From Seohaeicola saemankumensis (GTDB taxonomy: Bacteria > Pseudomonadota > Alphaproteobacteria > Rhodobacterales > Rhodobacteraceae): 64,000 nt of DNA. Positions 42,559 to 51,417 of this stretch are shown here, one piece after another. Every line of letters begins with the position of its first letter. The first letter of the stretch is position 1. Position numbers and translations under genes: made by a program. The notes below the pieces were generated by a model that was given only the letters and a program-made list of their open reading frames with translations, was not told where the DNA came from and did no database searches. The stretch is from assembly GCF_042678485.1 (NCBI RefSeq), contig NZ_JBHTKR010000002.1, positions 496,001 to 560,000 on the forward strand. Reading direction: 5' to 3'.

Positions 42559-45500
42559 ATGGCATCCCAGGAACAGGACATCGCGGAAGGCGCAGTCACG
42601 CCGGACGATCAAGGTGGAAAACCGGCGCGCCGCGCCGGGCGCGGTCTTGCATCCTCCATCATGATGTCGGCCCTGCGTACGGTGATGGTTCTGGCCTTGC
42701 TGGCAGGTCTTGCGGGCGTGGCGCTGTCCTGGGTGGTCAGCCGCCCGATCGTCGCGCCGGACTGGCTGCGTGACAGGATAGAAGCGCGCGCCGCCGTAGC
42801 CCTGCCGGGCCTGACCCTGGGGTTTTCCGAGCTTCAGATGGTCGTCGATGACGACTGGACGCCCCGGTTCAGGCTGCGGGACGTGTCGCTGACCGCGGCC
42901 GACGGGCTGCCCATCGTGACCCTGGGCGAGATCGAGGCGGGCGTCTCCGGCGAGGCGCTGCTGCGCGGGCAGTTGCAGCCGGGGCGCGTGACCCTGTCCG
43001 GGCTCAGGATGACATTGCGGCGCATGGCCGATGGCACTTTTGATCTGGCCTTTGGTGATGCGCTGCCCCCGGTGGAACGCGCCCCCAACCCCGCCGCGCT
43101 GATCGAAGGGCTGGACAACCTGCTGACACAGCCGCGCTTTGCCGGTCTGCGGGTGATCGACGCCGACAATCTGGGCCTGCGCTACGAGGATGCGCGCACC
43201 GGGCGTGCCTGGCAGGTGGATGGCGGCCGGCTGGAACTGCGCCGCGATGGCGATGACCTGCGGCTGCGCGGAGATGTGGCGCTGCTGTCGGGCTATGACT
43301 ATGCCACATCGCTCAGCATGAACTATACCGGCCGTATCGGCACACCGGCGGCGCAGATCGGTCTGAGCTTCGAAGACATCACCGCAGTCGATCTGGCAGG
43401 CCAGTCCAGCGCGCTGGCCTGGCTTGGCGTGTTGCGCGCGCCGATTTCGGGCGCAATGCGGGTCTCGGTGGACGAGACGGGCACGCCCGGGCCGCTCAGC
43501 GTGGCCCTCCAGATCGGTCAGGGCGTCGTGCAACCCAGCGACCAGGCCGCACCGATCCCCTTCGATGCCGCGCGCGCCTACATGACATTCACGCCGGAAA
43601 CCGGACAGCTGGCCTTCGATGACCTGTCGGTACGCAGCAAATGGATCACTGCCCGCGCCGAGGGGCGTGCGAGCATCGCCACGCTCAAGGATGGCTGGCC
43701 CGCAAGCCTGCTGGGGCAGTTCCGGATCCTCGACATCATTGCCGACCCCGCGGATCTTTATGAAACGCCCGTGAAACTGGAAGAGGCGCTGCTGGACCTG
43801 CGTCTGGACCTGGACCCTTTCCGGCTGTCCCTGGGACAATTGACGCTGTTCGATCAGGGCCAGCGGCTACAGCTGGACGGCCAGGTCGGGATCAGCGCCG
43901 ATGGCTGGAAAGTGGCGGTCAACGGCAACATGGATGCCGTCCTGCCGCAGCGTGTGCTGGAACTCTGGCCGGAACGCCTGGTGCCGAATACCCGCAGCTG
44001 GATTGCCGCAAACCTGCACAGCGCCAGGCTGCATGACATCCAGCTGGGCTGGCGGCGAAATCCGGGTGGCGAGGACAAGCTGCACCTCGGTTTCGGGTTC
44101 GACGGGACCAACCTGACCTATGCCCCCGACATGCCCCTGCTGACCGATGCCGCCGGACAGGCCAGCCTGACCGGGCGCCGCTTCGTGGTCAGTGCGACCC
44201 GTGGCCGGGTGACCCCGCCCAAAGGCGGCGTGCTGGATATGGCGGGCACCAGTTTCATCATCCCCGACGTGGGCCAGCAGCCCGCAAGGGCCCAGGTGCG
44301 ACTGGTCGGCCAGGGCAGCATCACGGCGGCCCTGTCGATGCTGGACAGCCCCAACCTGCGCCTGATCGAAAGGGCGGGCCGGCCTGTCGATATTGCCGAT
44401 GGTCAGGCCGAGGTGACCGCCCTGATCGACATGCCGCTGATCCGCCCGATGGCGCCCTCCGACCTGCGCTTTGCCGTCACGGCCCGGCTGCGCGATGTGC
44501 AAAGCACCGGGATCATGCCTGGCCGGGTTCTGCGCGCCGAAACGCTTGAGGTGAAGGCCGATACCACAAGCCTGAGCATCGCGGGGCAGGGGCTTTTGGG
44601 CCAGGTGCCCTTTGACGCCACATGGAGCACGACGCTGCGCGACAATACGCGCGGTGAAAGCCAGGTCAGGGGCGCGGTGACCCTGTCGCAAGCCTTTGCG
44701 GATGAATTCAGGCTGGACCTGCCGCCCGGAACCTTCAGCGGCGCGGCCCAGGGGCAGATCGTCCTGGACCTGGCGCGCGATCGCGCGCCACGGTTCAACC
44801 TGACTTCGGATCTGGCCGGTCTGGGCCTGTCCGTACCCCCTCTGGGCTGGAGCCTGCCGCGCGCCAGCCGTGGCAAGCTTGAGGTGCGCGGCAGCCTTGG
44901 CACCCCGGTCGCGGTGGATGGGATCGTGCTGGAGGCGCCCGGACTGAACCTGACCGGATCGCTGGACCTGACACCGCAGGGACAGCTTGCCACCGCGCGG
45001 CTGGACCGGGTCCGCGCCGGGGACTGGCTGGATGCGCCGGTAACCCTGACCGGGCGCGGGCCGGGCCGCGTGCCCGAGATCGCCGTGACGGGTGGCACCG
45101 CCGACTTGCGGCGCAGCACCCTGGCCGGGTCCGGTTCCGGCGGGGGGCAATCAGGCGGGGCCCAATCAGGCGGGCCGCTGCGCGTGGCGCTGGACCGGCT
45201 GGTGATCACCGACACCATCGCACTGACAGGCTTTCGCGGTGATTTCACCACCACGGGCGGGCTGGACGGCAATTTCAGGGGCAGCGTGAATGGCGAGGCC
45301 GACGTGATCGGGCGCGTGGTGCCGATGAATGGGCGCAGCGCCGTCCGGATCCAGTCCGAAACGGCAGGTCGCGTGATCGCGGCAGCTGGTCTGTTGCGGC
45401 AGGCCCGTGACGGCACGCTCGACATGACCTTGCGCCCGGCCACCGCGCCGGGCAGCTACGATGGCACGCTGCGGGTCAACAACCTGCGCCTGCGCGACGC

Positions 45501-45909
45501 CCCGGCCATGGCCGCCCTGATCAATGCCGTGAGCGTGGTGGGCCTGCTGGAACAGATGAACGGATCGGGCCTGCATTTTTCCGAGGTCGAGGCGGATTTC
45601 CTGCTGACACCAGAGCGGATCATCCTGCGCGCGGGCTCGGCCGTGGGCGCGTCGCTTGGTGTCTCGATGGATGGGGTCTATGATGTCGCCGCCAGGCAGA
45701 TGGATTTTCAGGGCGTGTTTTCCCCGGTCTACATGATCAACGGCATCGGATCGCTGCTGACCCGCAAGGGCGAGGGGCTGATCGGCTTCACCTACCGTCT
45801 GCGCGGCGCGCCCGATGCCCCGCAGGTCCAGTTGAACCCTTTGTCGGCGCTGGCCCCCGGCTTCCTGCGCGAGGTGTTTCGCCGTCCCTCCCCGAACGAG
45901 AGCCCCTGA
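42559..45909 (+). CDS. large AsmA/YhdP-like inner-membrane-anchored protein (DUF3971)
   Basis: This 1116-residue protein has one N-terminal membrane helix (about 36-60, MSALRTVMVLALLAGLAGVALSW by position) and a very long, beta-rich periplasmic part. LTLGFSELQM and LRDVSLTAADGLPI show the AsmA-like opening. The middle corresponds to DUF3971, and the end (FSPVYMINGIGSLLTRKGEGLIGFTYRLRGAPDAPQVQLNPLSALAPGFLRE, positions ~1056-1107) to the AsmA_2 C-terminal region. Such proteins form bridge-like grooves that carry phospholipid to the outer membrane. A small Gly/Ser/Gln repeat (GGQSGGAQSGG) near residue 860 is a flexible insert. The start is supported only weakly. Confidence 0.85.
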   Translation: MASQEQDIAEGAVTPDDQGGKPARRAGRGLASSIMMSALRTVMVLALLAGLAGVALSWVVSRPIVAPDWLRDRIEARAAVALPGLTLGFSELQMVVDDDWTPRFRLRDVSLTAADGLPIVTLGEIEAGVSGEALLRGQLQPGRVTLSGLRMTLRRMADGTFDLAFGDALPPVERAPNPAALIEGLDNLLTQPRFAGLRVIDADNLGLRYEDARTGRAWQVDGGRLELRRDGDDLRLRGDVALLSGYDYATSLSMNYTGRIGTPAAQIGLSFEDITAVDLAGQSSALAWLGVLRAPISGAMRVSVDETGTPGPLSVALQIGQGVVQPSDQAAPIPFDAARAYMTFTPETGQLAFDDLSVRSKWITARAEGRASIATLKDGWPASLLGQFRILDIIADPADLYETPVKLEEALLDLRLDLDPFRLSLGQLTLFDQGQRLQLDGQVGISADGWKVAVNGNMDAVLPQRVLELWPERLVPNTRSWIAANLHSARLHDIQLGWRRNPGGEDKLHLGFGFDGTNLTYAPDMPLLTDAAGQASLTGRRFVVSATRGRVTPPKGGVLDMAGTSFIIPDVGQQPARAQVRLVGQGSITAALSMLDSPNLRLIERAGRPVDIADGQAEVTALIDMPLIRPMAPSDLRFAVTARLRDVQSTGIMPGRVLRAETLEVKADTTSLSIAGQGLLGQVPFDATWSTTLRDNTRGESQVRGAVTLSQAFADEFRLDLPPGTFSGAAQGQIVLDLARDRAPRFNLTSDLAGLGLSVPPLGWSLPRASRGKLEVRGSLGTPVAVDGIVLEAPGLNLTGSLDLTPQGQLATARLDRVRAGDWLDAPVTLTGRGPGRVPEIAVTGGTADLRRSTLAGSGSGGGQSGGAQSGGPLRVALDRLVITDTIALTGFRGDFTTTGGLDGNFRGSVNGEADVIGRVVPMNGRSAVRIQSETAGRVIAAAGLLRQARDGTLDMTLRPATAPGSYDGTLRVNNLRLRDAPAMAALINAVSVVGLLEQMNGSGLHFSEVEADFLLTPERIILRAGSAVGASLGVSMDGVYDVAARQMDFQGVFSPVYMINGIGSLLTRKGEGLIGFTYRLRGAPDAPQVQLNPLSALAPGFLREVFRRPSPNESP

Positions 45910-46009
45910 TGACAGCCCCTGATCGTGCCTGCACGGTTGCAGGTTCCGGGCACTATGGCTATCTGCGCCCCAGACCTTCGCCGCGCCACGTTCCAGCAAG
46001 AGACCACCC

Positions 46010-47086
46010 ATGCAGCTGTCCGATTTCGATTTCGACCTTCCCGATGATCTGATCGCCACTCGCCCGGTCCGGCCGCGCAGTGCCGCGCGGCTGCTGGTGG
46101 CCGATGGCGACGCTTTCCACGATGCCCATGTGCGCGACCTGACGGCATGGCTGCGCCCTGGCGACAGGTTGATCCTGAACGATACGCGGGTGATCCCCGC
46201 GCGGCTGTCCGGTCTGCGCCATCGCCATGGCGAGGCGGGCGATACCGCCGCCCGGATCGAGGTCACGCTGCTGGAGCCACGCGCCGGCGGGCTTTGGTCT
46301 GCGCTGATCAAGCCGTTGAAAAAGCTCCGCGAAGGCGAAAGGATCGTCTTTTCCGATGATCTGTCCGCCATGCTTGAAGCGCGTGAGGACGGGCAGGCGA
46401 TCCTGTCCTTCAACCTGACCGGCACGGATTTCGATGCAGCCCTGGCGCAGGCCGGGGCGATGCCGCTTCCGCCCTATATCGCGGCGCGTCGCCCGGCCGA
46501 TGACAAGGACAAGGAAGATTACCAGACCGTCTGGGCCAGGCGCGCAGGTGCCGTCGCCGCGCCGACCGCCTCTTTGCATTTCGACGAAGAGCTGCTGGCG
46601 ACGCTGGCCGCGATGGGCGTGCAGTTCACCCATGTCACCCTGCATGTAGGGGCGGGCACCTTCCTGCCGGTCAAGGTCGATGACGTGACCACCCACCGGA
46701 TGCATGCCGAATGGGGTGAGGTCAGCCCGGCCGCCGCCGCCGAGATCGCGGCAACCAGGGCCGCAGGCGGAAGGATCATCCCCGTGGGCACGACGGCCCT
46801 GCGCCTGATCGAAACCGCCGCCCGCGCGACCGGCCATATCGCGCCCTTCTCGGGCGATACCGACATCTTCATCTATCCCGGCTTCACCTTCCACGTGACC
46901 GACGCGCTGATGACCAATTTCCACCTGCCGAAATCCACGCTGATGATGCTGGTCTCGGCCTTGATGGGGCAGGACAGGATCCGGCGGATCTATGCCCATG
47001 CCGTTGCGGAACGTTACAGGTTCTTTTCCTATGGTGACGCATCGCTGTTGATCCCGCCGCACAAGGATGGCAGGCAGGCCCCCTGA
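46010..47086 (+). CDS. queA: S-adenosylmethionine:tRNA ribosyltransferase-isomerase
   Basis: This 358-residue enzyme transfers ribose from SAM to preQ1-tRNA to form epoxyqueuosine. It opens with LSDFDFDLPDDLIATRPVRPR and shows GDRLILNDTRVIPARL, VTLHVGAGTFLPVKVDDVTTHRMHAE (by position ~206-231) and TNFHLPKSTLMMLVSAL. Length is normal. The preceding AsmA-like gene ends 100 bp upstream. The tgt gene is not in the window. Confidence 0.97.
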   Translation: MQLSDFDFDLPDDLIATRPVRPRSAARLLVADGDAFHDAHVRDLTAWLRPGDRLILNDTRVIPARLSGLRHRHGEAGDTAARIEVTLLEPRAGGLWSALIKPLKKLREGERIVFSDDLSAMLEAREDGQAILSFNLTGTDFDAALAQAGAMPLPPYIAARRPADDKDKEDYQTVWARRAGAVAAPTASLHFDEELLATLAAMGVQFTHVTLHVGAGTFLPVKVDDVTTHRMHAEWGEVSPAAAAEIAATRAAGGRIIPVGTTALRLIETAARATGHIAPFSGDTDIFIYPGFTFHVTDALMTNFHLPKSTLMMLVSALMGQDRIRRIYAHAVAERYRFFSYGDASLLIPPHKDGRQAP

Positions 47087-47203
47087 ACGCGCTTCGCGAC
47101 GGCAACGAGTCGCTTTTGGTCATGACACGTGCGGACACCCCCCGTTAGCGTGCTGTTACATTCCCGTGGCACGAGTTGCGACGCTGCCAAGAAGGACGAC
47201 CCG

Positions 47204-48469
47204 ATGCTGAAATTCCTGTCCAGTGCATGGGCGCTTCTTCTGGGGCTGTTGCTTCTGATGATCGGCAACGGGCTGCAGGGCACGTTGCTGGGCGTGCGCG
47301 GCGAGATCGAGGGCTTCTCGACCTTCGAGATGTCCATGGTGATGTCAGCCTATTTCGTGGGCTTTCTGGGCGGCTCGAAACTGGCGCCGGAAATGATCCG
47401 CCGTGTCGGTCACGTCAGGGTCTTCGCGGCGCTTGCCTCGTTGATCTCGGCCATGCTGATACTTTATCCCAGCTGGCCCAATCCCTGGGTCTGGATGGCC
47501 TGCCGGGTGGTCATCGGCTTTTGTTTCTGCGGGGTCTATGTGACCGCCGAAAGCTGGCTGAACAACGCCGCCACCAACGAGACCCGCGGCCAGGCGCTGT
47601 CGATGTACATGCTGGTGCAGGTCGGCGGCATCATGATCGCGCAGGGCCTGCTGCTGGTGGCCGATCCCGGCGGTTTCATCCTGTTCGTGATCCCCTCCGT
47701 TCTGGTGTCGATCGCCTTCGCGCCCATCCTTCTGTCTGTCACGCCCACGCCGGCCTTTGACACGACAAAGCCGATGACCCTGCGCCAATTGTTCAACGTC
47801 TCGCCCCTGGGCTGCATGGGCATGTTCCTGCTGGGCGGGGTCTTTGCCGCGCAATTCGGCATGGCGGCTGTCTATGGCGCGCAGACGGGGTTGAGCATCC
47901 CCGAGATTTCGATGTTCGTCACGGCCTTCTACCTGGGGGCCACGGTGCTGCAATTCCCGCTGGGCTGGCTGTCGGACCGCATGGACCGGCGGATGCTGAT
48001 CCTGCTGGCGGCGGCACTGGGCGGGGCAGGGGCGCTGCTGGGCATGGTGGCGGGAACATCCTTTGTGCTGCTGCTGGCGGCGGCCTTTCTTGTCGGTGGC
48101 ACCAGCAACCCGCTCTATTCGCTGCTGATCGCCTATACCAACGACTTCCTGGATCGCGATGACATGGCCGCCGCGTCAGGCGGTCTGCTGTTCATCAACG
48201 GGCTGGGCGCAATCGCCGGCCCGCTGGTCACCGGCTGGATGATGGGGGTTTTCGGGTCGCCCGGCTATTTCCTCGTGATCGCGGTGCTGCTGATCTCGCT
48301 TGCGCTTTATGCGGCGTACCGCATGACCCAGCGCCGCGCGCCGGCCGTTTCGGAAACCGCGACCTATACCCCGATTTCGCCGACAGCGACCTCGGTCGCG
48401 CTGGATGTGGCGCGGGAATATGCAATCAGCACCGCCGATGCCGAGCAGGAGCGCGACAAATCGGCCTGA
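47204..48469 (+). CDS. MFS transporter (YcaD-like)
   Basis: This 421-residue protein has twelve predicted helices. The first helix (LSSAWALLLGLLLLMIGNGL) and the following QGTLLGVRGEIEGFSTFEMSMVMSAYFVGFLGG by position resemble the YcaD group of sugar-like MFS proteins. Motif-A-like LSDRMDRRMLILL follows TM8. The C-terminal ~40 residues are a soluble tail. AAGGACGACCCG precedes the ATG; the upstream in-frame part has no homology. The substrate is unknown. Confidence 0.9.
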   Translation: MLKFLSSAWALLLGLLLLMIGNGLQGTLLGVRGEIEGFSTFEMSMVMSAYFVGFLGGSKLAPEMIRRVGHVRVFAALASLISAMLILYPSWPNPWVWMACRVVIGFCFCGVYVTAESWLNNAATNETRGQALSMYMLVQVGGIMIAQGLLLVADPGGFILFVIPSVLVSIAFAPILLSVTPTPAFDTTKPMTLRQLFNVSPLGCMGMFLLGGVFAAQFGMAAVYGAQTGLSIPEISMFVTAFYLGATVLQFPLGWLSDRMDRRMLILLAAALGGAGALLGMVAGTSFVLLLAAAFLVGGTSNPLYSLLIAYTNDFLDRDDMAAASGGLLFINGLGAIAGPLVTGWMMGVFGSPGYFLVIAVLLISLALYAAYRMTQRRAPAVSETATYTPISPTATSVALDVAREYAISTADAEQERDKSA

Positions 48470-48587
48470 TACCGCAACCATCAGATTTTATGTCGAAACT
48501 GTCGTAATTATTTACTGGGCATATCGGTTGAAGCTTCTGTAACCTTTTCATGAACCGGGCAATGGGCCGACGGTGAGGAGGATCCTG

Positions 48588-49163
48588 ATGGTAAGTGCGG
48601 ACGAGGTACTGTCGTTCTGGCTGGATGAACTGACGCCGGCAGACTGGTACGCCACCGACGACGCGCTGGATCAGCTTATCCGCGACAGGTTTCTTGGCGC
48701 CTGGGAAGAGGCCACGGAAGGCGCCTATGGCCTGTGGCTGACCTATCCTGCCGGGGCGCTGGCCTATATCATCCTGACCGATCAGTTTCCGCGCAACATG
48801 TTCCGCGGTTCGGCCCGCGCGTTCGAGACGGATGGCAGTGCGCTGGCGGCGGCCAAGAATGCCATCGACCATAAATGGGATCTGCGGATCGCGGAACCGG
48901 CACGCCAGTTCTTTTACCTGCCCCTGATGCATTCCGAAAATCTCTGCGATCAGGAACGCTGCGTGCGTCTGATGCATGAACGGATGCCAGAGGCCGGTGC
49001 ATCGAACCTGCTGCACGCCAAGGCCCACCGCGAAGTGATCCGCCTGTTCGGCCGCTTTCCCTATCGCAATGCTGCGCTGGAGCGGCCTTCGACAGCACCC
49101 GAACGCGACTATGTCGATCAGGGCGGCTATGGTCAGACTGTCCGGCAGTTGCAGGCGGGCTGA
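48588..49163 (+). CDS. DUF924 family protein
   Basis: This 191-residue helical protein shows the DUF924 pattern: VLSFWLDELTPADWYATDDALDQLIRDRF at the start (by position 6-34), YIILTDQFPRNMFRG in the middle, FFYLPLMHSENLCDQ, and HREVIRLFGRFPYRNAALER near the end. The fold is TPR-like. The function is unknown. GAGGAGG lies before the ATG; a GTG inside that site is rejected. It sits between the MFS gene and lpdA and is not obviously linked to either. Confidence 0.85.
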   Translation: MVSADEVLSFWLDELTPADWYATDDALDQLIRDRFLGAWEEATEGAYGLWLTYPAGALAYIILTDQFPRNMFRGSARAFETDGSALAAAKNAIDHKWDLRIAEPARQFFYLPLMHSENLCDQERCVRLMHERMPEAGASNLLHAKAHREVIRLFGRFPYRNAALERPSTAPERDYVDQGGYGQTVRQLQAG

Positions 49164-49180
49164 CCTGTGCGAAGCGGCGG

Positions 49181-49222
49181 CCCGTGCCCTTGCCCTTGCC
49201 CGTGCCCGTATCCATGCCCGAG
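49181..49222. repeat. hexanucleotide tandem repeat (7 degenerate copies)
   Basis: CCCGTG, CCCTTG (twice), CCCGTG, CCCGTA, TCCATG and CCCGAG follow without gaps. It lies between the DUF924 gene and the lpdA promoter region. Confidence 0.75.
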
Positions 49223-49267
49223 GCGGGGGTGAACCTGTCGCGGATATGCTGCGTTGATGCGCTGCTG

Positions 49268-49293
49268 AAATTAGTTTAACGTCAAACTAATTT
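49268..49293. promoter_or_regulatory. palindromic operator upstream of lpdA
   Basis: Thirteen-base arms with one mismatch surround the core TAGTTTAACGTCAAACTA. It ends 17 bp before the lpdA ATG and would cover a possible -10 (TAACGT, 17 bp from TTGATG at 49254). The same core precedes pdhA. Confidence 0.65.
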
Positions 49294-49310
49294 TGGAATC
49301 GGAGGGGCGC

Positions 49311-50705
49311 ATGTCTGCCAAAGCATTTGATCTGATCGTGATCGGCGCAGGGCCGGGGGGCTATGTCGCGGCAATACGCGCGGCGCAGCTGGGTCTGAAA
49401 GTGGTGATCGTCGAGCGCGAGAACCTGGGCGGCATCTGCCTGAACTGGGGCTGTATCCCGACCAAGGCGATGCTGCGATCTTCCGAAGTGTTCCACCTGA
49501 TGCACCGGGCCAAGGAATTCGGCCTTGGCGCCGAGAATATCACCTATGATCTGGATGCGGTCGTCAAACGCTCGCGCGGGGTGGCCAAGCAGCTGTCCTC
49601 GGGGATCGGGCATCTGATGAAGAAAAACAAGATCACCGTGGTGATGGGCGAGGCGACGATCCCCGCCAAGGGTCGCGTCACCGTGAAAACCGACAAGGGT
49701 ACCGAGGATCTGACCGCCCCCAATATCGTGCTGGCCACGGGCGCGCGTGCGCGCGAATTGCCGGGGCTTGAGGCGGACGGCGATCTGGTCTGGTCCTACC
49801 GTCACGCGCTGGTGCCGCCGCATATGCCGAAAAAGCTGCTGGTCATCGGATCGGGTGCCATCGGGATCGAATTCGCCAGCTTCTACAATACGCTGGGCGC
49901 GGACACGACCGTGGTCGAGGTGATGGACCGCATCCTGCCGGTCGAGGACGAGGAAATCGCGAGTTTCGCCCGCAAGGCTTTCCAGAAACAGGGCATGAAG
50001 ATCCTCGAGAAATCCACCGTCAAGCAGCTTGACCGCGCCAAGGGCAGCGTGACCGCCCATATCGAAACCGGCGGAAAGGTCGAGAAAATGACCTTTGACA
50101 CGGTGATTTCCGCCGTGGGCATCGTTGGCAATACCGAAGGGCTGGGGCTCGAGGGCCTTGGCGTCACTATCGACCGCACGCATGTGGTGACGGACGCCTA
50201 TTGCCGCACCGGGGTCGAGGGGCTTTATGCCATCGGCGACATCGCCGGCGCGCCCTGGCTGGCACACAAGGCCAGCCATGAAGGCGTGATGGTGGCCGAA
50301 CTGATCGCGGGCGGCCATCCGCACCCGGTAAAGCCCGAAAGCATCGCGGGCTGCACCTATTGCCATCCGCAGATCGCCAGCGTCGGCCTGACCGAAGCCA
50401 AGGCCAAGGCCGCAGGCCATGACATCAAGGTGGGCCGCTTCCCCTTCATCGGAAACGGCAAGGCCATCGCCCTGGGTGAGGCCGAAGGCATGATCAAGAC
50501 CGTGTTCGACGCCAAGACCGGCGAATTGCTGGGCGCGCATATGGTGGGCGCGGAAGTGACCGAGCTGATCCAGGGCTATGTGATCGGCCGCACGCTGGAA
50601 ACCACCGAGGAAGACCTGATGAACACGGTTTTCCCGCATCCGACCCTGTCCGAAATGATGCACGAGGCCGTGCTGGACGCCTACGGACGCGCGCTGCATT
50701 TCTAG
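49311..50705 (+). CDS. lpdA: dihydrolipoyl dehydrogenase (E3)
   Basis: This 464-residue flavoprotein reoxidises lipoamide with NAD. The FAD loop GAGPGG is at residues 12-17, the redox disulfide is Cys43/Cys48 in GGICLNWGCIP, and the NAD-binding GSGAIGIEFASFY follows near residue 180. GLYAIGDIAGAPWLAHKASHEG and the C-terminal HPTLSEMMHEAVLDAYGR, with the His-Glu pair, are complete. GGAGG precedes the ATG. The operator before it matches that of pdhA, so this is probably the E3 of the pyruvate dehydrogenase complex although the genes lie 23 kb apart. Confidence 0.97.
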   Translation: MSAKAFDLIVIGAGPGGYVAAIRAAQLGLKVVIVERENLGGICLNWGCIPTKAMLRSSEVFHLMHRAKEFGLGAENITYDLDAVVKRSRGVAKQLSSGIGHLMKKNKITVVMGEATIPAKGRVTVKTDKGTEDLTAPNIVLATGARARELPGLEADGDLVWSYRHALVPPHMPKKLLVIGSGAIGIEFASFYNTLGADTTVVEVMDRILPVEDEEIASFARKAFQKQGMKILEKSTVKQLDRAKGSVTAHIETGGKVEKMTFDTVISAVGIVGNTEGLGLEGLGVTIDRTHVVTDAYCRTGVEGLYAIGDIAGAPWLAHKASHEGVMVAELIAGGHPHPVKPESIAGCTYCHPQIASVGLTEAKAKAAGHDIKVGRFPFIGNGKAIALGEAEGMIKTVFDAKTGELLGAHMVGAEVTELIQGYVIGRTLETTEEDLMNTVFPHPTLSEMMHEAVLDAYGRALHF

Positions 50706-50732
50706 GTGCGCCAAGCGCATTGCGGTGAACGA

Positions 50733-50758
50733 AAAAGGCACCCTGCGGGGTGCCTTTT
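50733..50758 (+). terminator. bidirectional intrinsic terminator after lpdA
   Basis: An 11-bp perfect stem (AAAAGGCACCC / GGGTGCCTTTT) with a TGCG loop lies 27 bp past lpdA and 26 bp before the stop of the convergent rhodanese gene. Confidence 0.9.
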
Positions 50759-50784
50759 GCTGTGGAGACGGAGATGTGACAGCG

Positions 50785-51141
50785 TCAGCGTTCGATCGCG
50801 CCGCCTGCTGCGGCCCAATGGTGCAGACCGCCCAGGTTATGGATCTCGGCATGGCCCAGCTTCTGCAGGATATTCGCGGCCATGCCCGACCGCGCGCCGG
50901 ATGCACAGTAAAGCCCGATGGGCTTGCCGCCCGCCAGCCGCGCGTCGAAATCGGGATGGCGCGGATCGGCCATCATGGGCAGGCGCATCAGCGGAATATG
51001 CAATGCGCCGCGCGCCTTTCCGGTCTGCGCCACCTCGGAATGGTCGCGTACGTCGATCAGGATCATCTGGCCGGATGCGACACGCGCAATCGCGTCCGCA
51101 ATCGGCAGGGCAGGTGTGGTCTGGCGTTTGAAACCGAACAT
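50785..51141 (-). CDS. single-domain rhodanese
   Basis: This 118-residue sulfurtransferase-like protein has ILIDVRDHSEVAQTGKARGALHIPLMRL and the active-site loop YCASGARSGMAA with Cys79. The six-residue loop size suits sulfane sulfur rather than phosphate. There is no signal peptide, so it is cytosolic. GGA lies before the ATG at 51141; a longer frame upstream lacks homology. It may serve sulfur transfer, but no cysteine-desulfurase gene is near. Confidence 0.88.
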   Translation of the reverse strand: MFGFKRQTTPALPIADAIARVASGQMILIDVRDHSEVAQTGKARGALHIPLMRLPMMADPRHPDFDARLAGGKPIGLYCASGARSGMAANILQKLGHAEIHNLGGLHHWAAAGGAIER

Positions 51142-51339
51142 CTGGCAGGTCCTTTCTGCACGAAAATACACTCTCGCGGTATCTGGGCGGTGGTGGATCC
51201 CAGTCAAGGCTTTCTGCCATATAAATTCTAAAAATGGAATATTAAAAGATGCCCGAATGCGCGCTTTGTCGCCAATTGCCTGTGAAACGGGCGGTTCATG
51301 CGGGCGCAGCCCCGGTTGACCCCAGAGGTAAAATCGGAT

Positions 51340-51354
51340 GTTCTTGACTTGTTC
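51340..51354 (+). promoter_or_regulatory. alphaproteobacterial LexA (SOS) box
   Basis: GTTCTTGACTTGTTC fits the direct-repeat consensus GTTC-N7-GTTC exactly. It lies 63 bp before the uvrA ATG and overlaps a possible -35 (TTGACT). SOS control of uvrA is well known in this class. Confidence 0.8.
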
Positions 51355-51417
51355 TTAACTTTGCATTGGAGACTCGGCGCGGCTCCTCTATCTATGCAGG
51401 GCTGAACGGGGGCGGAT

